Assembly: GCA_003567495.1 (NCBI GenBank)
Contig: PWZK01000015.1
Coordinates: 1-10,999, forward strand
Source: Candidatus Brocadiaceae bacterium
GTDB lineage: Bacteria > Planctomycetota > Brocadiia > SM23-32
DNA: 10,999 bases
Direction of reading: 5' to 3'
Position 1 is the first letter of the stretch, and every line of letters begins with the position of its first letter. A model generated the notes under the pieces. The model worked only from the letters and a program-made list of their open reading frames with translations, was not told the DNA's origin and made no database searches. Made by a program: the position numbers and the translations under genes. Of this stretch, positions 1 to 6,674 are shown in pieces.

Positions 1-13
1 AATCTTAACACGC

Positions 14-1234
14 TCACTTTTCAACTCGCGAACTTATGCGACCACGGCGAAGCAACGTCTCAATCGACTCACCATCACTTAACGATTCCGCATCCGTCAC
101 CGGCTTGCCGTCGGGGTCTAAGGTTATACTGTATCCTCTTTCCAACACACTCAATGGGCTGAGGGCTGAAAGCCGGTCTTTCAGAGACTCAACGCGTTGC
201 GCCTTATTTTCTCTGAACCGACTCACTGCAGAATTCATGCAGTCATTGAGTTCGTCAAGCCGCAGGTTCCTGTCATGAAGCATGGATTCGGGATGCCTGA
301 ACACGTGGCGACTCCCCAGCGCCTCCAACTGCTGCCGGCCGGCCTGCGCTCTTCCGGCCAATGCCCGGCAAAGACGTTTGGCGAGCTGATCGGCCCCTGC
401 CAGCACTTCAAAACGGTCGGGCACCGTATTTTCCGCCGCTTCCGAAGGTGTGGCCGCACGCAGGTCGGCCACAAAATCAGAGACAGAAAAGTCAACTTCG
501 TGCCCTACGGCGCTGACCACGGGTATCCTGCTCGCGAATATCGCCCTTGCCACACACTCTTCGTTAAACGGCCAGAGGTCTTCAAGACTGCCCCCACCCC
601 GGCCTGCAATGATCACGTCAAGCTCCGGGCACTTTTCATTCAGAAAAGCGATCGCCTCTGCAATCCGGACGGCCGCCTCGCGCCCCTGCACCGGCGTTGG
701 CAGCAAAAAAAGCGTCGCCGGCGGCCAGCGGCGCCTTATTATCCGGATCATATCGCGCACCGCAGCCCCGGTTTCACTGGTTATAATGCCAATTTTAGCA
801 GGGAAAGCCGGGAGAGGCTTCTTGTGGCTTTTGGCGAAAAGCCCCTCCCTCTCAAGACGATCCAATAGCTGCTTATACGCCAGCTGCAGAGAGCCCATGC
901 CACAGGGGTGGATATCCCTGACTATCAGCTGATAGCTGCCTCGCGGGGGGTAAACATCTACGCTGCCACGACATATCACCTCAAGCCCTTCTTCCAGCCC
1001 AAATTCCGTGCGTTGCGCCACCGAACGCCACAAAATAGCCTTCAGCACCGCACGCTCGTCCTTCAACGTCATGTATACATGCCCGGAAGCGGCACGGGTG
1101 TATTGTGATATCTCTCCCTGAACACAAACGTCGGGGAAATTGACATCCAAAGCCTCCTTTATACCGGACGTCAGCTCGCTGACCCCCAGTATTCGAGGCC
1201 CGTCCATAGCAACTTTTTCAGAATCCGCCTGCAC
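14..1234 (-). CDS. xseA: Exodeoxyribonuclease VII large subunit
   Basis: Large subunit of exonuclease VII, a cytoplasmic nuclease that degrades single-stranded DNA from either end and works with many copies of the small subunit XseB. The 406-residue product has the family layout: an N-terminal OB-fold at about residues 14-110, a catalytic domain with TSETGAAVRDM (152-162), GRGGGSLEDLW (211-221) and GHEVDFSVSDFVADLRAATP (244-263), then a helical, probably coiled-coil C-terminal part ending with SVLERGYSI. Length is normal for the family. The start is a GTG; it is chosen because a very strong Shine-Dalgarno sequence, GAGGAGGTGAT, lies 12 bases upstream, and an ATG nine codons in lacks one. The gene follows the lipoprotein gene by 9 bases and is probably co-transcribed with it. 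Just past the stop, on the same strand, bases 11-9 read GTG and could be the start of xseB, but the window ends there. Confidence 0.96.
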   Translation of the reverse strand: MQADSEKVAMDGPRILGVSELTSGIKEALDVNFPDVCVQGEISQYTRAASGHVYMTLKDERAVLKAILWRSVAQRTEFGLEEGLEVICRGSVDVYPPRGSYQLIVRDIHPCGMGSLQLAYKQLLDRLEREGLFAKSHKKPLPAFPAKIGIITSETGAAVRDMIRIIRRRWPPATLFLLPTPVQGREAAVRIAEAIAFLNEKCPELDVIIAGRGGGSLEDLWPFNEECVARAIFASRIPVVSAVGHEVDFSVSDFVADLRAATPSEAAENTVPDRFEVLAGADQLAKRLCRALAGRAQAGRQQLEALGSRHVFRHPESMLHDRNLRLDELNDCMNSAVSRFRENKAQRVESLKDRLSALSPLSVLERGYSITLDPDGKPVTDAESLSDGESIETLLRRGRISSRVEK

Positions 1235-1242
1235 AAAAACGC

Positions 1243-1253
1243 ATCACCTCCTC
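1243..1253 (-). promoter_or_regulatory. Strong Shine-Dalgarno of xseA inside the upstream stop codon
   Basis: The minus strand reads GAGGAGGTGAT, close to a full complement of the 16S rRNA 3' end. It includes the final Arg codons and the TGA of the lipoprotein gene. The spacing of 12 bases from the last G of GGAGG to the GTG start of xseA is on the long side, but the pairing can extend through GTGAT. Confidence 0.75.
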
Positions 1254-1597
1254 AATGTCTCCCATCTCAACGTATAAGGACGCCATATGCTGGGCTCCTC
1301 GTAAGTGCCGAACACATTGCCATAGTTCTGCCTGCCGATTGCACACTGAACATCAAGCGAGATACCCTTTGCAAAGCCCAGCACCGGACCTGTCACGGCT
1401 CCAACGGGAACCATGACTATCACATTCAACCCGTGAAGTATCGGATAATCATCAAAAGCTTCCCGGTTTTGACGATAGGTCTCCGCCGGAGCATCTATGG
1501 CGCCCATCGGCATGCCTGTAGCCGTTCCAGTAACCGTCGCACATCCGCTGAATGCAAGAACCACTGCCAACAATGTAAAGACTATCGTTTTTCGCAT
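1244..1597 (-). CDS. Small predicted lipoprotein, unknown function
   Basis: I do not recognise the family of this 117-residue protein. It begins with a lipoprotein signal peptide: RK at 2-3, a hydrophobic core at 5-16 and lipobox FSGC with the acylated Cys at 19. After that come a Gly/Thr-rich stretch, AETYRQNREAFDDYP (38-52), a hydrophobic glycine-rich segment at about 57-79 that could sit on or in a membrane, and a Trp/Tyr-rich tail. It is likely anchored in the outer membrane or the periplasmic face of the inner membrane. A GGAG sequence lies very close to the ATG, with only three bases between. Its last codons, encoding LRR and the TGA stop, form the Shine-Dalgarno sequence of xseA, so translation of the two may be coupled. 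It loosely recalls small YceK-type lipoproteins, but I cannot support a homology claim. Confidence 0.8.
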   Translation of the reverse strand: MRKTIVFTLLAVVLAFSGCATVTGTATGMPMGAIDAPAETYRQNREAFDDYPILHGLNVIVMVPVGAVTGPVLGFAKGISLDVQCAIGRQNYGNVFGTYEEPSIWRPYTLRWETLRR

Positions 1598-1670
1598 TTT
1601 CTCTCCTTTCCAGAAAAGATGTATCTCAACATCAGAAACACGCCGGTGCCTCGAATATAACGCATCTACG

Positions 1671-1988
1671 CATTTTCAAAGGCTTCGCTCTGAAAATGGG
1701 GCGCCTTGCGGCGCGGCAAACAAAGAAGCCCGCACCACAATCACAGGCCCGAAGGGCTGACTCACCCTTAGCCCCGGGTGACCGAAGAAAACCCGGGGAA
1801 AACGGTGTCATCCTGCACAAGAGCCCCGACGGGGCGACTCAAGAAAGGGGCTTGCCCTCTGTCCCCGCTCTCCTTTGAATCGCCCTTTCAGGGCTCTTTT
1901 CTGTTGTCTGCGCGAGTTTCCCGGGGTTACAGCGCCCAACGGCAGGGCGCTTCCACACCGGGCTATTAATCAATCGGCCCTTCGGGCC
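1671..1988. repeat. Cluster of eight short GC-rich palindromes
   Basis: Successive inverted repeats seen directly: CATTTTCA/TGAAAATG (1671-1678, 1691-1698); GCGCC/GGCGC (1701-1714); GCCC-GAA-GGGC (1747-1757); CCCCGGGT/ACCCGGGG (1772-1779, 1791-1798); GCCCCG-A-CGGGGC (1822-1834); GCCCT-TTC-AGGGC (1882-1894); AGCGCCC/GGGCGCT (1931-1937, 1945-1951); GGCCC-TTC-GGGCC (1976-1988). This density looks like an interspersed non-coding element or remnants of several such elements. A structured RNA is the alternative. Function is unknown. Confidence 0.6.
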
Positions 1989-2015
1989 TGACGGCAAACG
2001 ATATTATCTTTTAGT

Positions 2016-2039
2016 ACATCGACAATTTGTTGTCGATGT
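2016..2039. repeat. Perfect 10-bp inverted repeat
   Basis: ACATCGACAA (2016-2025) and TTGTCGATGT (2030-2039) are exact reverse complements around a TTTG loop. There is no T-run right after it on either strand, so it does not look like an intrinsic terminator. It could be a protein binding site or the end of the palindrome field to its left. Confidence 0.6.
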
Positions 2040-2103
2040 TGCGATATAAAGCGCCTAAGATGGAACAGATTAATACGGATAAGACTCAAGACTTTAAAGA
2101 TTA

Positions 2104-2133
2104 CATCAGTGTGCATCAGTCTCCATCTGTGGT
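2104..2133. repeat. Three degenerate tandem 10-mers
   Basis: The units CATCAGTGTG, CATCAGTCTC and CATCTGTGGT follow one another without gaps. From memory, this resembles a dispersed CATCTGTGT-type repeat found in intergenic DNA of many environmental bacterial genomes; a decayed copy may extend over about 2050-2160. The direct observation is the tandem repeat; the family link is recollection. Confidence 0.45.
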
Positions 2134-2301
2134 TCTTCTTCTTTTTTCTACCACGAAACATCGTTCAATGAGAACTTACCACAAAACACCCACCAGCGGG
2201 AATTATACATGAAAGTCCTGTGAAATGCAACTGGAAATGGAAAAGAGGAATTTGCGATGTAAGTTTTTTCTGTTTAATTTTTTCTGATCCGTCCACACCG
2301 C

Positions 2302-3279
2302 TCACTTCTTACCGAACCTGATGGTTATGTTGACCACCGGCGGCCGTTTTTCCTGTTCTTCTTCGGATTCTAAAACTCTCTCATACTGCGGTTTGCGCGC
2401 GATTTTTGAGCGTGTCGCAGTAATTTCTCCGGCCTCATCCGGAATGGCCCGCAGGACCGCCTCATCTTCCCGAACTTCAGTTTTCCGGACATCCTCCGGC
2501 AATACCGCGCTCCTGATTCCGTATTCGCGTTTAAGCCGCGCCAAAAGTTTCCCCCATACTTCCGGATCAAGGTCAAAATTCAGTCCCAGCGTCTCCGATT
2601 TTTCTCCGGTTCCGGCTGAAAGTGTGATGTTTTCCGCCCCGAACGAACGAAGCACATCCGCTATCTCTACGGGAGCCTCCGGCGCAGAAACCTCGGCAAG
2701 CCACACCTGCCCGACCGGTTCTTCACCGCTCCGGGGCCGCCTTCCGGCAAAATCGTCTCCATAACCCGGGACATCCGACACCGCCGCGCCGCCTCGCATA
2801 AGCGGCGCCAGAGTGCCCGCCACGGAGGGAGCTTCACGTCTGTCGCGTTCGCTCATTTTATCAACGCTTTCGTCAGCGATCTCACGGCTATCCTCGCCCT
2901 TATCCGACGCCGGTTCGGATTCCCACACCCTTTGCGGCACAGACAGACGATGCCCGCGATAGATCAGCAAAGTCACAGTAAAAACAATCAAAAGAGAGGC
3001 CGCAACCGCAATCGACCGGGAGTAGGCACGGAAGACCCCCGACGCCCCGGTCTCCGCCAGCCCCAGTTCACAGAGCACGCTCTCCGCCAGCTCGCCGGGC
3101 GCTTCCATGTGCGGCAGATTTCTCACCGCTTCGACTGATTTTTTAAACTTCCCCCATTCACCTCTGCACAACCCGCATTGCTGCAGGTGCAGTTCAAGGT
3201 TCGCCGATTCAATCCCGTCAAGCTTATTATCTTTATAGTCGGAGAATCGCATCCGCATCGATTTGCATTTTTTCTCCAT
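2302..3279 (-). CDS. Anti-sigma factor, zinc-finger type, membrane-anchored
   Basis: Predicted partner that binds and inhibits the ECF sigma factor encoded just upstream. The 325-residue protein has an N-terminal cytoplasmic zinc-binding anti-sigma motif, H31-x3-C35-x2-C38, one transmembrane segment at about 89-107, a charged, probably disordered linker (about 115-185), and a C-terminal extracytoplasmic domain. That domain (about 190-260) contains VWLAEVSAPEAP and LNFDLDPEVWGKLLARLKREYGI and may be the sensor; it resembles small alpha/beta domains seen in other anti-sigma proteins, but I cannot name it with confidence. The start overlaps the sigma stop as TAATG, with GGAGGG six bases before the ATG, so translation is probably coupled. 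This tight overlap is the usual arrangement for keeping sigma and anti-sigma in balance. It is longer than a minimal anti-sigma factor of about 100-200 residues because of the large C-terminal part. Confidence 0.85.
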   Translation of the reverse strand: MEKKCKSMRMRFSDYKDNKLDGIESANLELHLQQCGLCRGEWGKFKKSVEAVRNLPHMEAPGELAESVLCELGLAETGASGVFRAYSRSIAVAASLLIVFTVTLLIYRGHRLSVPQRVWESEPASDKGEDSREIADESVDKMSERDRREAPSVAGTLAPLMRGGAAVSDVPGYGDDFAGRRPRSGEEPVGQVWLAEVSAPEAPVEIADVLRSFGAENITLSAGTGEKSETLGLNFDLDPEVWGKLLARLKREYGIRSAVLPEDVRKTEVREDEAVLRAIPDEAGEITATRSKIARKPQYERVLESEEEQEKRPPVVNITIRFGKK

Positions 3280-3875
3280 TACTTACCCTCCATAAGCCGT
3301 TCCAGCTCCTGCTGTAATGCATCCCGGGCACGGGAAAGCCGGCTTTTCACCGTACCCGTCGATATCCCGAGAACCGACGCCAGACGTCTATAAGAAAGCC
3401 CTTCGATGTCGCGCAACACCACAATCTCCCGATAGCCGTCCTTCAGCCCCGCTATCGCAGCCCTGACTAACTCGACGTTTTCTTTCGCCGTCAGCGCCTC
3501 CCACGGCTCGTCTCCCCTCGCCCGGAGACTTACCTTCAACGGGCGCCCCTGCTCACCCTGATCTTGAGAACCGTCCAGGCTGACGGGATTTCCTCCGGAT
3601 TTCTTATCGCGCCAAAAAGACCTTACAGTGTTTACCATTATAGAATAAAGCCACGTGCTTAACTTTGCGCGCCCCTGAAAGGAATCCAAATTTCTAATAG
3701 CTTTTAAAAAAACAATTTGCGCAAGGTCTTCAGCGTCGTCCGCATCGCCCACCATATAGACGATAGAATTGTAAATTAAGTCCTGATGGCGAGCTATAAG
3801 CTCCCCGCAAGCCTCTCTGTCGCCGCCACAAGCCCTCTCTATCAGCAAACGTTCTTCAACAATTTTCTCGTTCAT
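3279..3875 (-). CDS. ECF-type RNA polymerase sigma factor
   Basis: Sigma70-family factor of the extracytoplasmic function group that directs RNA polymerase to a stress or envelope regulon. The 198-residue product has region 2 at about 24-92, with DLIYNSIVYMVGDADDAEDL, a variant of the ECF region 2.1-2.2 signature, and STWLYSIMVNTVRSFWRDKK for -10 recognition and melting. A variable linker (93-130) follows, then region 4 at about 137-190, with the helix-turn-helix LSYRRLASVLGISTGTVKSRLSRAR that binds the -35 element. The ATG at 3875 is preferred over a TTG at 3908, because a good ECF-type promoter lies at 3902-3926 and would start transcription downstream of the TTG; AGGG precedes the ATG by 11 bases. 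The gene overlaps the anti-sigma gene by one base. I do not recognise a specific ECF subgroup with certainty. Confidence 0.92.
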   Translation of the reverse strand: MNEKIVEERLLIERACGGDREACGELIARHQDLIYNSIVYMVGDADDAEDLAQIVFLKAIRNLDSFQGRAKLSTWLYSIMVNTVRSFWRDKKSGGNPVSLDGSQDQGEQGRPLKVSLRARGDEPWEALTAKENVELVRAAIAGLKDGYREIVVLRDIEGLSYRRLASVLGISTGTVKSRLSRARDALQQELERLMEGK

Positions 3876-3901
3876 CGGGCCACTTACCCTGTAATTGATT
3901 A

Positions 3902-3926
3902 GACGCAAAAGAAAAGACTTTGTTCC
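3902..3926 (-). promoter_or_regulatory. ECF-sigma-type promoter of the sigma/anti-sigma operon
   Basis: On the minus strand GGAAC (3926-3922) is followed, after exactly 16 bases, by CGTC (3905-3902). GGAAC with a CGTC or GTC element at 16-17 bases is the common recognition pattern of many ECF sigma factors. Its position about 27 bases before the ATG of the sigma gene suggests that the sigma factor drives its own operon. Confidence 0.7.
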
Positions 3927-3936
3927 TTCATATCTG

Positions 3937-3972
3937 AAAAAAAACCGGCAAAACCCAACCCGGACAAGCCGG
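3937..3972 (-). terminator. Probable intrinsic terminator after lpxB
   Basis: Minus strand: CCGGC (3972-3968), an 18-base loop region, GCCGG (3949-3945), then eight T (3944-3937). A shorter alternative stem pairs CCGG at 3963-3960 with CCGG at 3948-3945. It lies downstream of lpxB and just upstream of the ECF promoter, so it would separate the two transcription units. The stem is short, hence moderate confidence. Confidence 0.55.
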
Positions 3973-3986
3973 AATCAGAAATGAGG

Positions 3987-4044
3987 AATGAGGAATAGTG
4001 CCACCTGGCACCCGAAGGTGTCCAGAGAGACACTATTCCTAATT
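3987..4044. repeat. Nested palindrome, MITE- or REP-like
   Basis: The outer arms 3987-4000 and 4031-4044 are inverted copies that match at 13 of 14 positions, with GGAATAGTG/CACTATTCC as the core. The 30 bases between them contain a second hairpin, GGCACC (4007-4012) with GGTGTC (4017-4022), including one G-T pair, around a CGAA loop. The element sits in the intergenic space between lpxB and the sigma gene and could be a small mobile palindromic element. No transposase is near. Confidence 0.55.
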
Positions 4045-4115
4045 CTTATGCTAACAACACTTACAGCGTCTCAAACCGGCCTGTTGGAGCCCCCTTGCGC
4101 GGTGGAACAACCCGC

Positions 4116-5258
4116 TTACACCATCATATCAAAAGCGATATCCGCCGTGCGGCTGGTGGCGCCGGGGGCGCCGACGCGGTCGATCAGTGCGCGCAGCGCC
4201 TCCACGTTTTCTCTGTAACGCTGTTTTTCTTCAATAAGTCGCCGCGCTTCCTCGCAAAGCCAGCGAGGGTCGGAACGCCACATCACTTTTTCAGGACAGA
4301 TCGTTTCTCCGGCCAGGGCGTTGACTATGCCGGCATGGGGGGTGTGGGTCATACCTGAAATGATAAAATAAAGGAAAGGAGATACTCGATAGAGTATAAC
4401 CATCGGCGTGTTTTGAGAGGCTATTTCAAGTGTGATGGTACCGGACTTGGTTAAACACAACATGGCCGCCTTAGCCAGCTCGGCCGGCCTTGCGCCGGTC
4501 AACTCCGCATGAGTGGCGCTGCCCCCGATTATGACGTCAGCCTCGTCCCGGGCCGGGCCGTGCGGGCAGGCGACGGCGAATTTAAGCGGCCCGCACACCC
4601 TCCCCAGCATTCTGCAGGCCCGGAGTATTACCGGCAAGTTGGCCCTGACCTCCTGCTTTCGGCTGCCAGGGAAAACAGCAATGAGGTTTTCGCCATAGCT
4701 TTCTTTCAGACTGCTGACGGAGCTCTGCTGCGTCGGATGCTCCTGAAGTTCGTCAAACAAGGGATGGCCTACGTACCGCGCATCCAACCCGTAACTATCA
4801 CATATCCCGGGTTCAAAAGGATAAATGACAGCGGCCCTGTCGACCCACTTCCGCATTTTTTTCAACCTGTACCGCCCGTGGGCCCAGACCTGCGGGATGA
4901 TGTAGTAAAGAACCGGTATACCCGCCCCGGCGGCTTCTCTGGCCAGAAAAAGATTAAAACCACCGTAATCGACGAGTATGACGAGCCCGGGCCGGTTGGT
5001 TCTGAAAAACTTGCGTGCAATTGAAAGCCTCCTGTAAAACCCGGAGGCATTAAGTACATTGCGCAGCCACATGGCGCTTTTGTGTCCGGCCCGAACGTCA
5101 AGATGCAAGAACCCGGCCTCGAGCATTTTGTCGAGACCGAAACCGGCAAAAGCAATGTCAGGCTCGCGCCGTCTCATCTCCTTTATCAGGTTTGAAGCAT
5201 GAAGATCGCCCGAGTGGTCGCCGACGGATATAAACACCGCTTTTTCGTCTTTTCCCAT
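4116..5258 (-). CDS. lpxB: Lipid-A-disaccharide synthase
   Basis: Inner-membrane-associated glycosyltransferase (family GT19) that joins UDP-2,3-diacylglucosamine and lipid X to form the lipid A disaccharide, so the cell should make lipopolysaccharide. The 380-residue product has normal length. Family blocks seen: SVGDHSGDLHASNLI (11-25), VDYGGFNLFLA (96-106), IPQVWAHGRYRLKKMRK (121-137), GHPLFDE (164-170), FPGSRKQEV (196-204) and KSGTITLEIA (271-280). The first block normally reads GExSGD; here the acidic residue is Asp14 instead of Glu. The ATG at 5258 has a G-rich stretch about nine bases upstream; a TTG at 5282 is possible but would add eight residues absent from the family. It follows the aminotransferase gene by 46 bases and is probably in its operon. 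The terminator-like hairpin at 3937-3972 lies downstream. Confidence 0.95.
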   Translation of the reverse strand: MGKDEKAVFISVGDHSGDLHASNLIKEMRRREPDIAFAGFGLDKMLEAGFLHLDVRAGHKSAMWLRNVLNASGFYRRLSIARKFFRTNRPGLVILVDYGGFNLFLAREAAGAGIPVLYYIIPQVWAHGRYRLKKMRKWVDRAAVIYPFEPGICDSYGLDARYVGHPLFDELQEHPTQQSSVSSLKESYGENLIAVFPGSRKQEVRANLPVILRACRMLGRVCGPLKFAVACPHGPARDEADVIIGGSATHAELTGARPAELAKAAMLCLTKSGTITLEIASQNTPMVILYRVSPFLYFIISGMTHTPHAGIVNALAGETICPEKVMWRSDPRWLCEEARRLIEEKQRYRENVEALRALIDRVGAPGATSRTADIAFDMMV

Positions 5259-5304
5259 CACAGACCACCCCCCCGGCTGCAAGCGTTTTTGACACCGGAT
5301 GCCG

Positions 5305-6498
5305 TCAATCGCGCCTGTCTATGAATTTTTTGAGCCTCTCGAGGCCGTCATGAATACTTTCCTCGCTGACGGCGTATGAGAATCGCAGAAAACCCTCCGC
5401 CCCGAACGGAGCGCCGGGCACCACCGCCAGACGTTCGGTCTCCAGCAGCGCCTTACTCAAGGACATGGAATCGGCGATCAGCGTCCCGTTATAACTGTGA
5501 TTGAGCAGACCGGTGCAATCCGGGAATGCGTAGAAGGCGCCTCCGGGCGTCTTACACTCTATACCATCTATTTTGTTTAACCCGTCTGTAAGCAGTTTCC
5601 GCCGCTCGTCGAACTTGCTGCGCATCTCTTCGACAGCCTCCTGAGAGCCACTGATCGCCTCTATTGCGGCTTTCTGTGCCATACTATTGGGCCCGCTGGT
5701 GAGATTGCTCTGAAGACGACCGGCCGCCTGGATAATATCAGCCGGCCCGGCGGCATATCCAATACGCCAGCCGGTCATTGAATATGTTTTGGAAACCGCG
5801 TTAAAGGTAACCGTGCGCCGGTAGATATCATCGGAAAGGCCGGCCATACTGACATGCCGGAGTCCGTCATATATCAGACGCTCATAAACTTCATCGGCAA
5901 ATATCCATAGATCATTGGCGGCCGCGACGTTTGCAAGAGCCCTGAGCTCTTCTTCGTCATATACCATTCCGGTAGGGTTGCAGGGACTATTAATGATCAG
6001 CAACTTGCTCTTCGGTCCGATCGCGCGCTCAAGAGCCTCAGGTGTAAGTTTCAGTTCGGGCTCAGAGACACAGTCGATTACGACCGGTTCGGCTCCGCAC
6101 GCTTTTGCCTGATCGGCATAACTGGGCCAGTAAGGGGCGGGCAGAAGCACCTGATCACCTTTGTTCAGCACACACAACATCAGCATGTAGAGGGCCTGCT
6201 TTGCCCCATTGGAAACCAGAATGCTGCCTGGCGGATAGTCAAGTCCGTTTTGCCGGCTGAAATTCTTTGAAATCACCTCTCTGAGTTCGGGATAGCCCGA
6301 CGCCGGCGAATATTTTGTATAGCCGGCGACAGTGGCTCTTATCGCCGCCTGTTTTATGTTTTCAGGAGTGTCGAAGTCAGGTTCTCCGACTGTAAAAGAT
6401 ACCACGTTTTCTCCACGGGCGGCAATCTCTTTGGCCAGCGCATTGAGCGACAGCGTGGCAGACGGCTCAGCGGAAAGTGCTACATCTGACAATTTCAT
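5305..6498 (-). CDS. Aspartate aminotransferase-type class I aminotransferase
   Basis: Pyridoxal-phosphate enzyme of fold type I, most like the Ib subgroup of aspartate aminotransferases, which interconvert aspartate and 2-oxoglutarate with oxaloacetate and glutamate in the cytoplasm. The 397-residue product shows TKYSPASGYPELREVI (61-76), NSPCNPTG (170-177), ADEVYERLIYDG (201-212) and SKTYSMTGWRIGYAAG (236-251). Lys237 is the expected Schiff-base lysine, Asn174 and Asp202 contact the cofactor, and RFSYAVSEE near the end carries the arginine that binds the substrate carboxylate. Members of this subgroup can also act on prephenate or other amino acids, so the exact substrate is open. The ATG at 6498 has GAGGTG eight bases upstream; a further in-frame start upstream adds ten residues that do not fit the family. 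A promoter-like sequence lies at 6555-6584. lpxB follows. Confidence 0.92.
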   Translation of the reverse strand: MKLSDVALSAEPSATLSLNALAKEIAARGENVVSFTVGEPDFDTPENIKQAAIRATVAGYTKYSPASGYPELREVISKNFSRQNGLDYPPGSILVSNGAKQALYMLMLCVLNKGDQVLLPAPYWPSYADQAKACGAEPVVIDCVSEPELKLTPEALERAIGPKSKLLIINSPCNPTGMVYDEEELRALANVAAANDLWIFADEVYERLIYDGLRHVSMAGLSDDIYRRTVTFNAVSKTYSMTGWRIGYAAGPADIIQAAGRLQSNLTSGPNSMAQKAAIEAISGSQEAVEEMRSKFDERRKLLTDGLNKIDGIECKTPGGAFYAFPDCTGLLNHSYNGTLIADSMSLSKALLETERLAVVPGAPFGAEGFLRFSYAVSEESIHDGLERLKKFIDRRD

Positions 6499-6554
6499 TC
6501 TTATCGCACCTCGAAAGTAAACCAACACGGTTCAAAACGATCACTATCGACGAT

Positions 6555-6584
6555 ATAATAACCGAAAAATATGCATTTTTGCAA
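6555..6584 (-). promoter_or_regulatory. Possible sigma70 promoter of the aminotransferase-lpxB operon
   Basis: Minus strand: TTGCAA (6584-6579), an 18-base spacer and TATTAT (6560-6555), about 56 bases before the aminotransferase ATG. The -10 matches the consensus at five of six positions, the -35 at four. Confidence 0.4.
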
Positions 6585-6637
6585 ACGGCCCCCAAAACAG
6601 GCTACCGGCGCGCCTTTTCCTTCTCCACGGTTATGTC

Positions 6638-6657
6638 GTCCCTTCAGGACTCTTTTT
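6638..6657 (+). repeat. Hairpin followed by T-run, shared with 1882-1894
   Basis: GTCC (6638-6641), CTTCA, GGAC (6647-6650), then TCTTTTTTT. It looks like a plus-strand intrinsic terminator, but no plus-strand gene ends here. The same module, with one paired base change, is at 1882-1894 followed by TCTTTT, so it is probably part of a dispersed element. Confidence 0.45.
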
Positions 6658-6674
6658 TTGCGCGTGCCATCTAC

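Larger units (their letters stand above)
1598..2301. other. Gene-free region with palindromes and degenerate repeats
   Basis: About 700 bases with no convincing gene on either strand. The open frames present are short, lack ribosome binding sites and have low-complexity, Arg/Pro/Gly-rich translations without domain signatures. The region holds a run of GC-rich palindromes (1671-1988), a perfect 10-bp hairpin (2016-2039) and three tandem 10-mers (2104-2133), each listed separately. The stretch 2166-2301, next to the end of the anti-sigma gene, shows nothing I can name and no clear terminator. Confidence 0.6.

Noticed and set aside
1..11. Start of xseB on the minus strand (GTG at 11-9)
   Set aside because: Only about four codons are in the window and the ribosome binding site is weak; the position fits, but the gene cannot be shown.
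197..868. Long plus-strand open frame of 223 codons opposite xseA
   Set aside because: It lies wholly antisense to a gene with clear family motifs, has no ribosome binding site, and its translation is Arg/Pro/His-rich without any domain.
1600..1680. Promoter for the lipoprotein-xseA operon (TTGAAA and TATATT on the minus strand)
   Set aside because: The spacer is only 14 bases, too short for a sigma70 promoter; another reading gives no acceptable -35.
1632..1969. Several overlapping short open frames on both strands in the palindrome block
   Set aside because: They share the same bases in different frames, have no Shine-Dalgarno sequences, and reflect GC-rich repeats rather than coding sequence.
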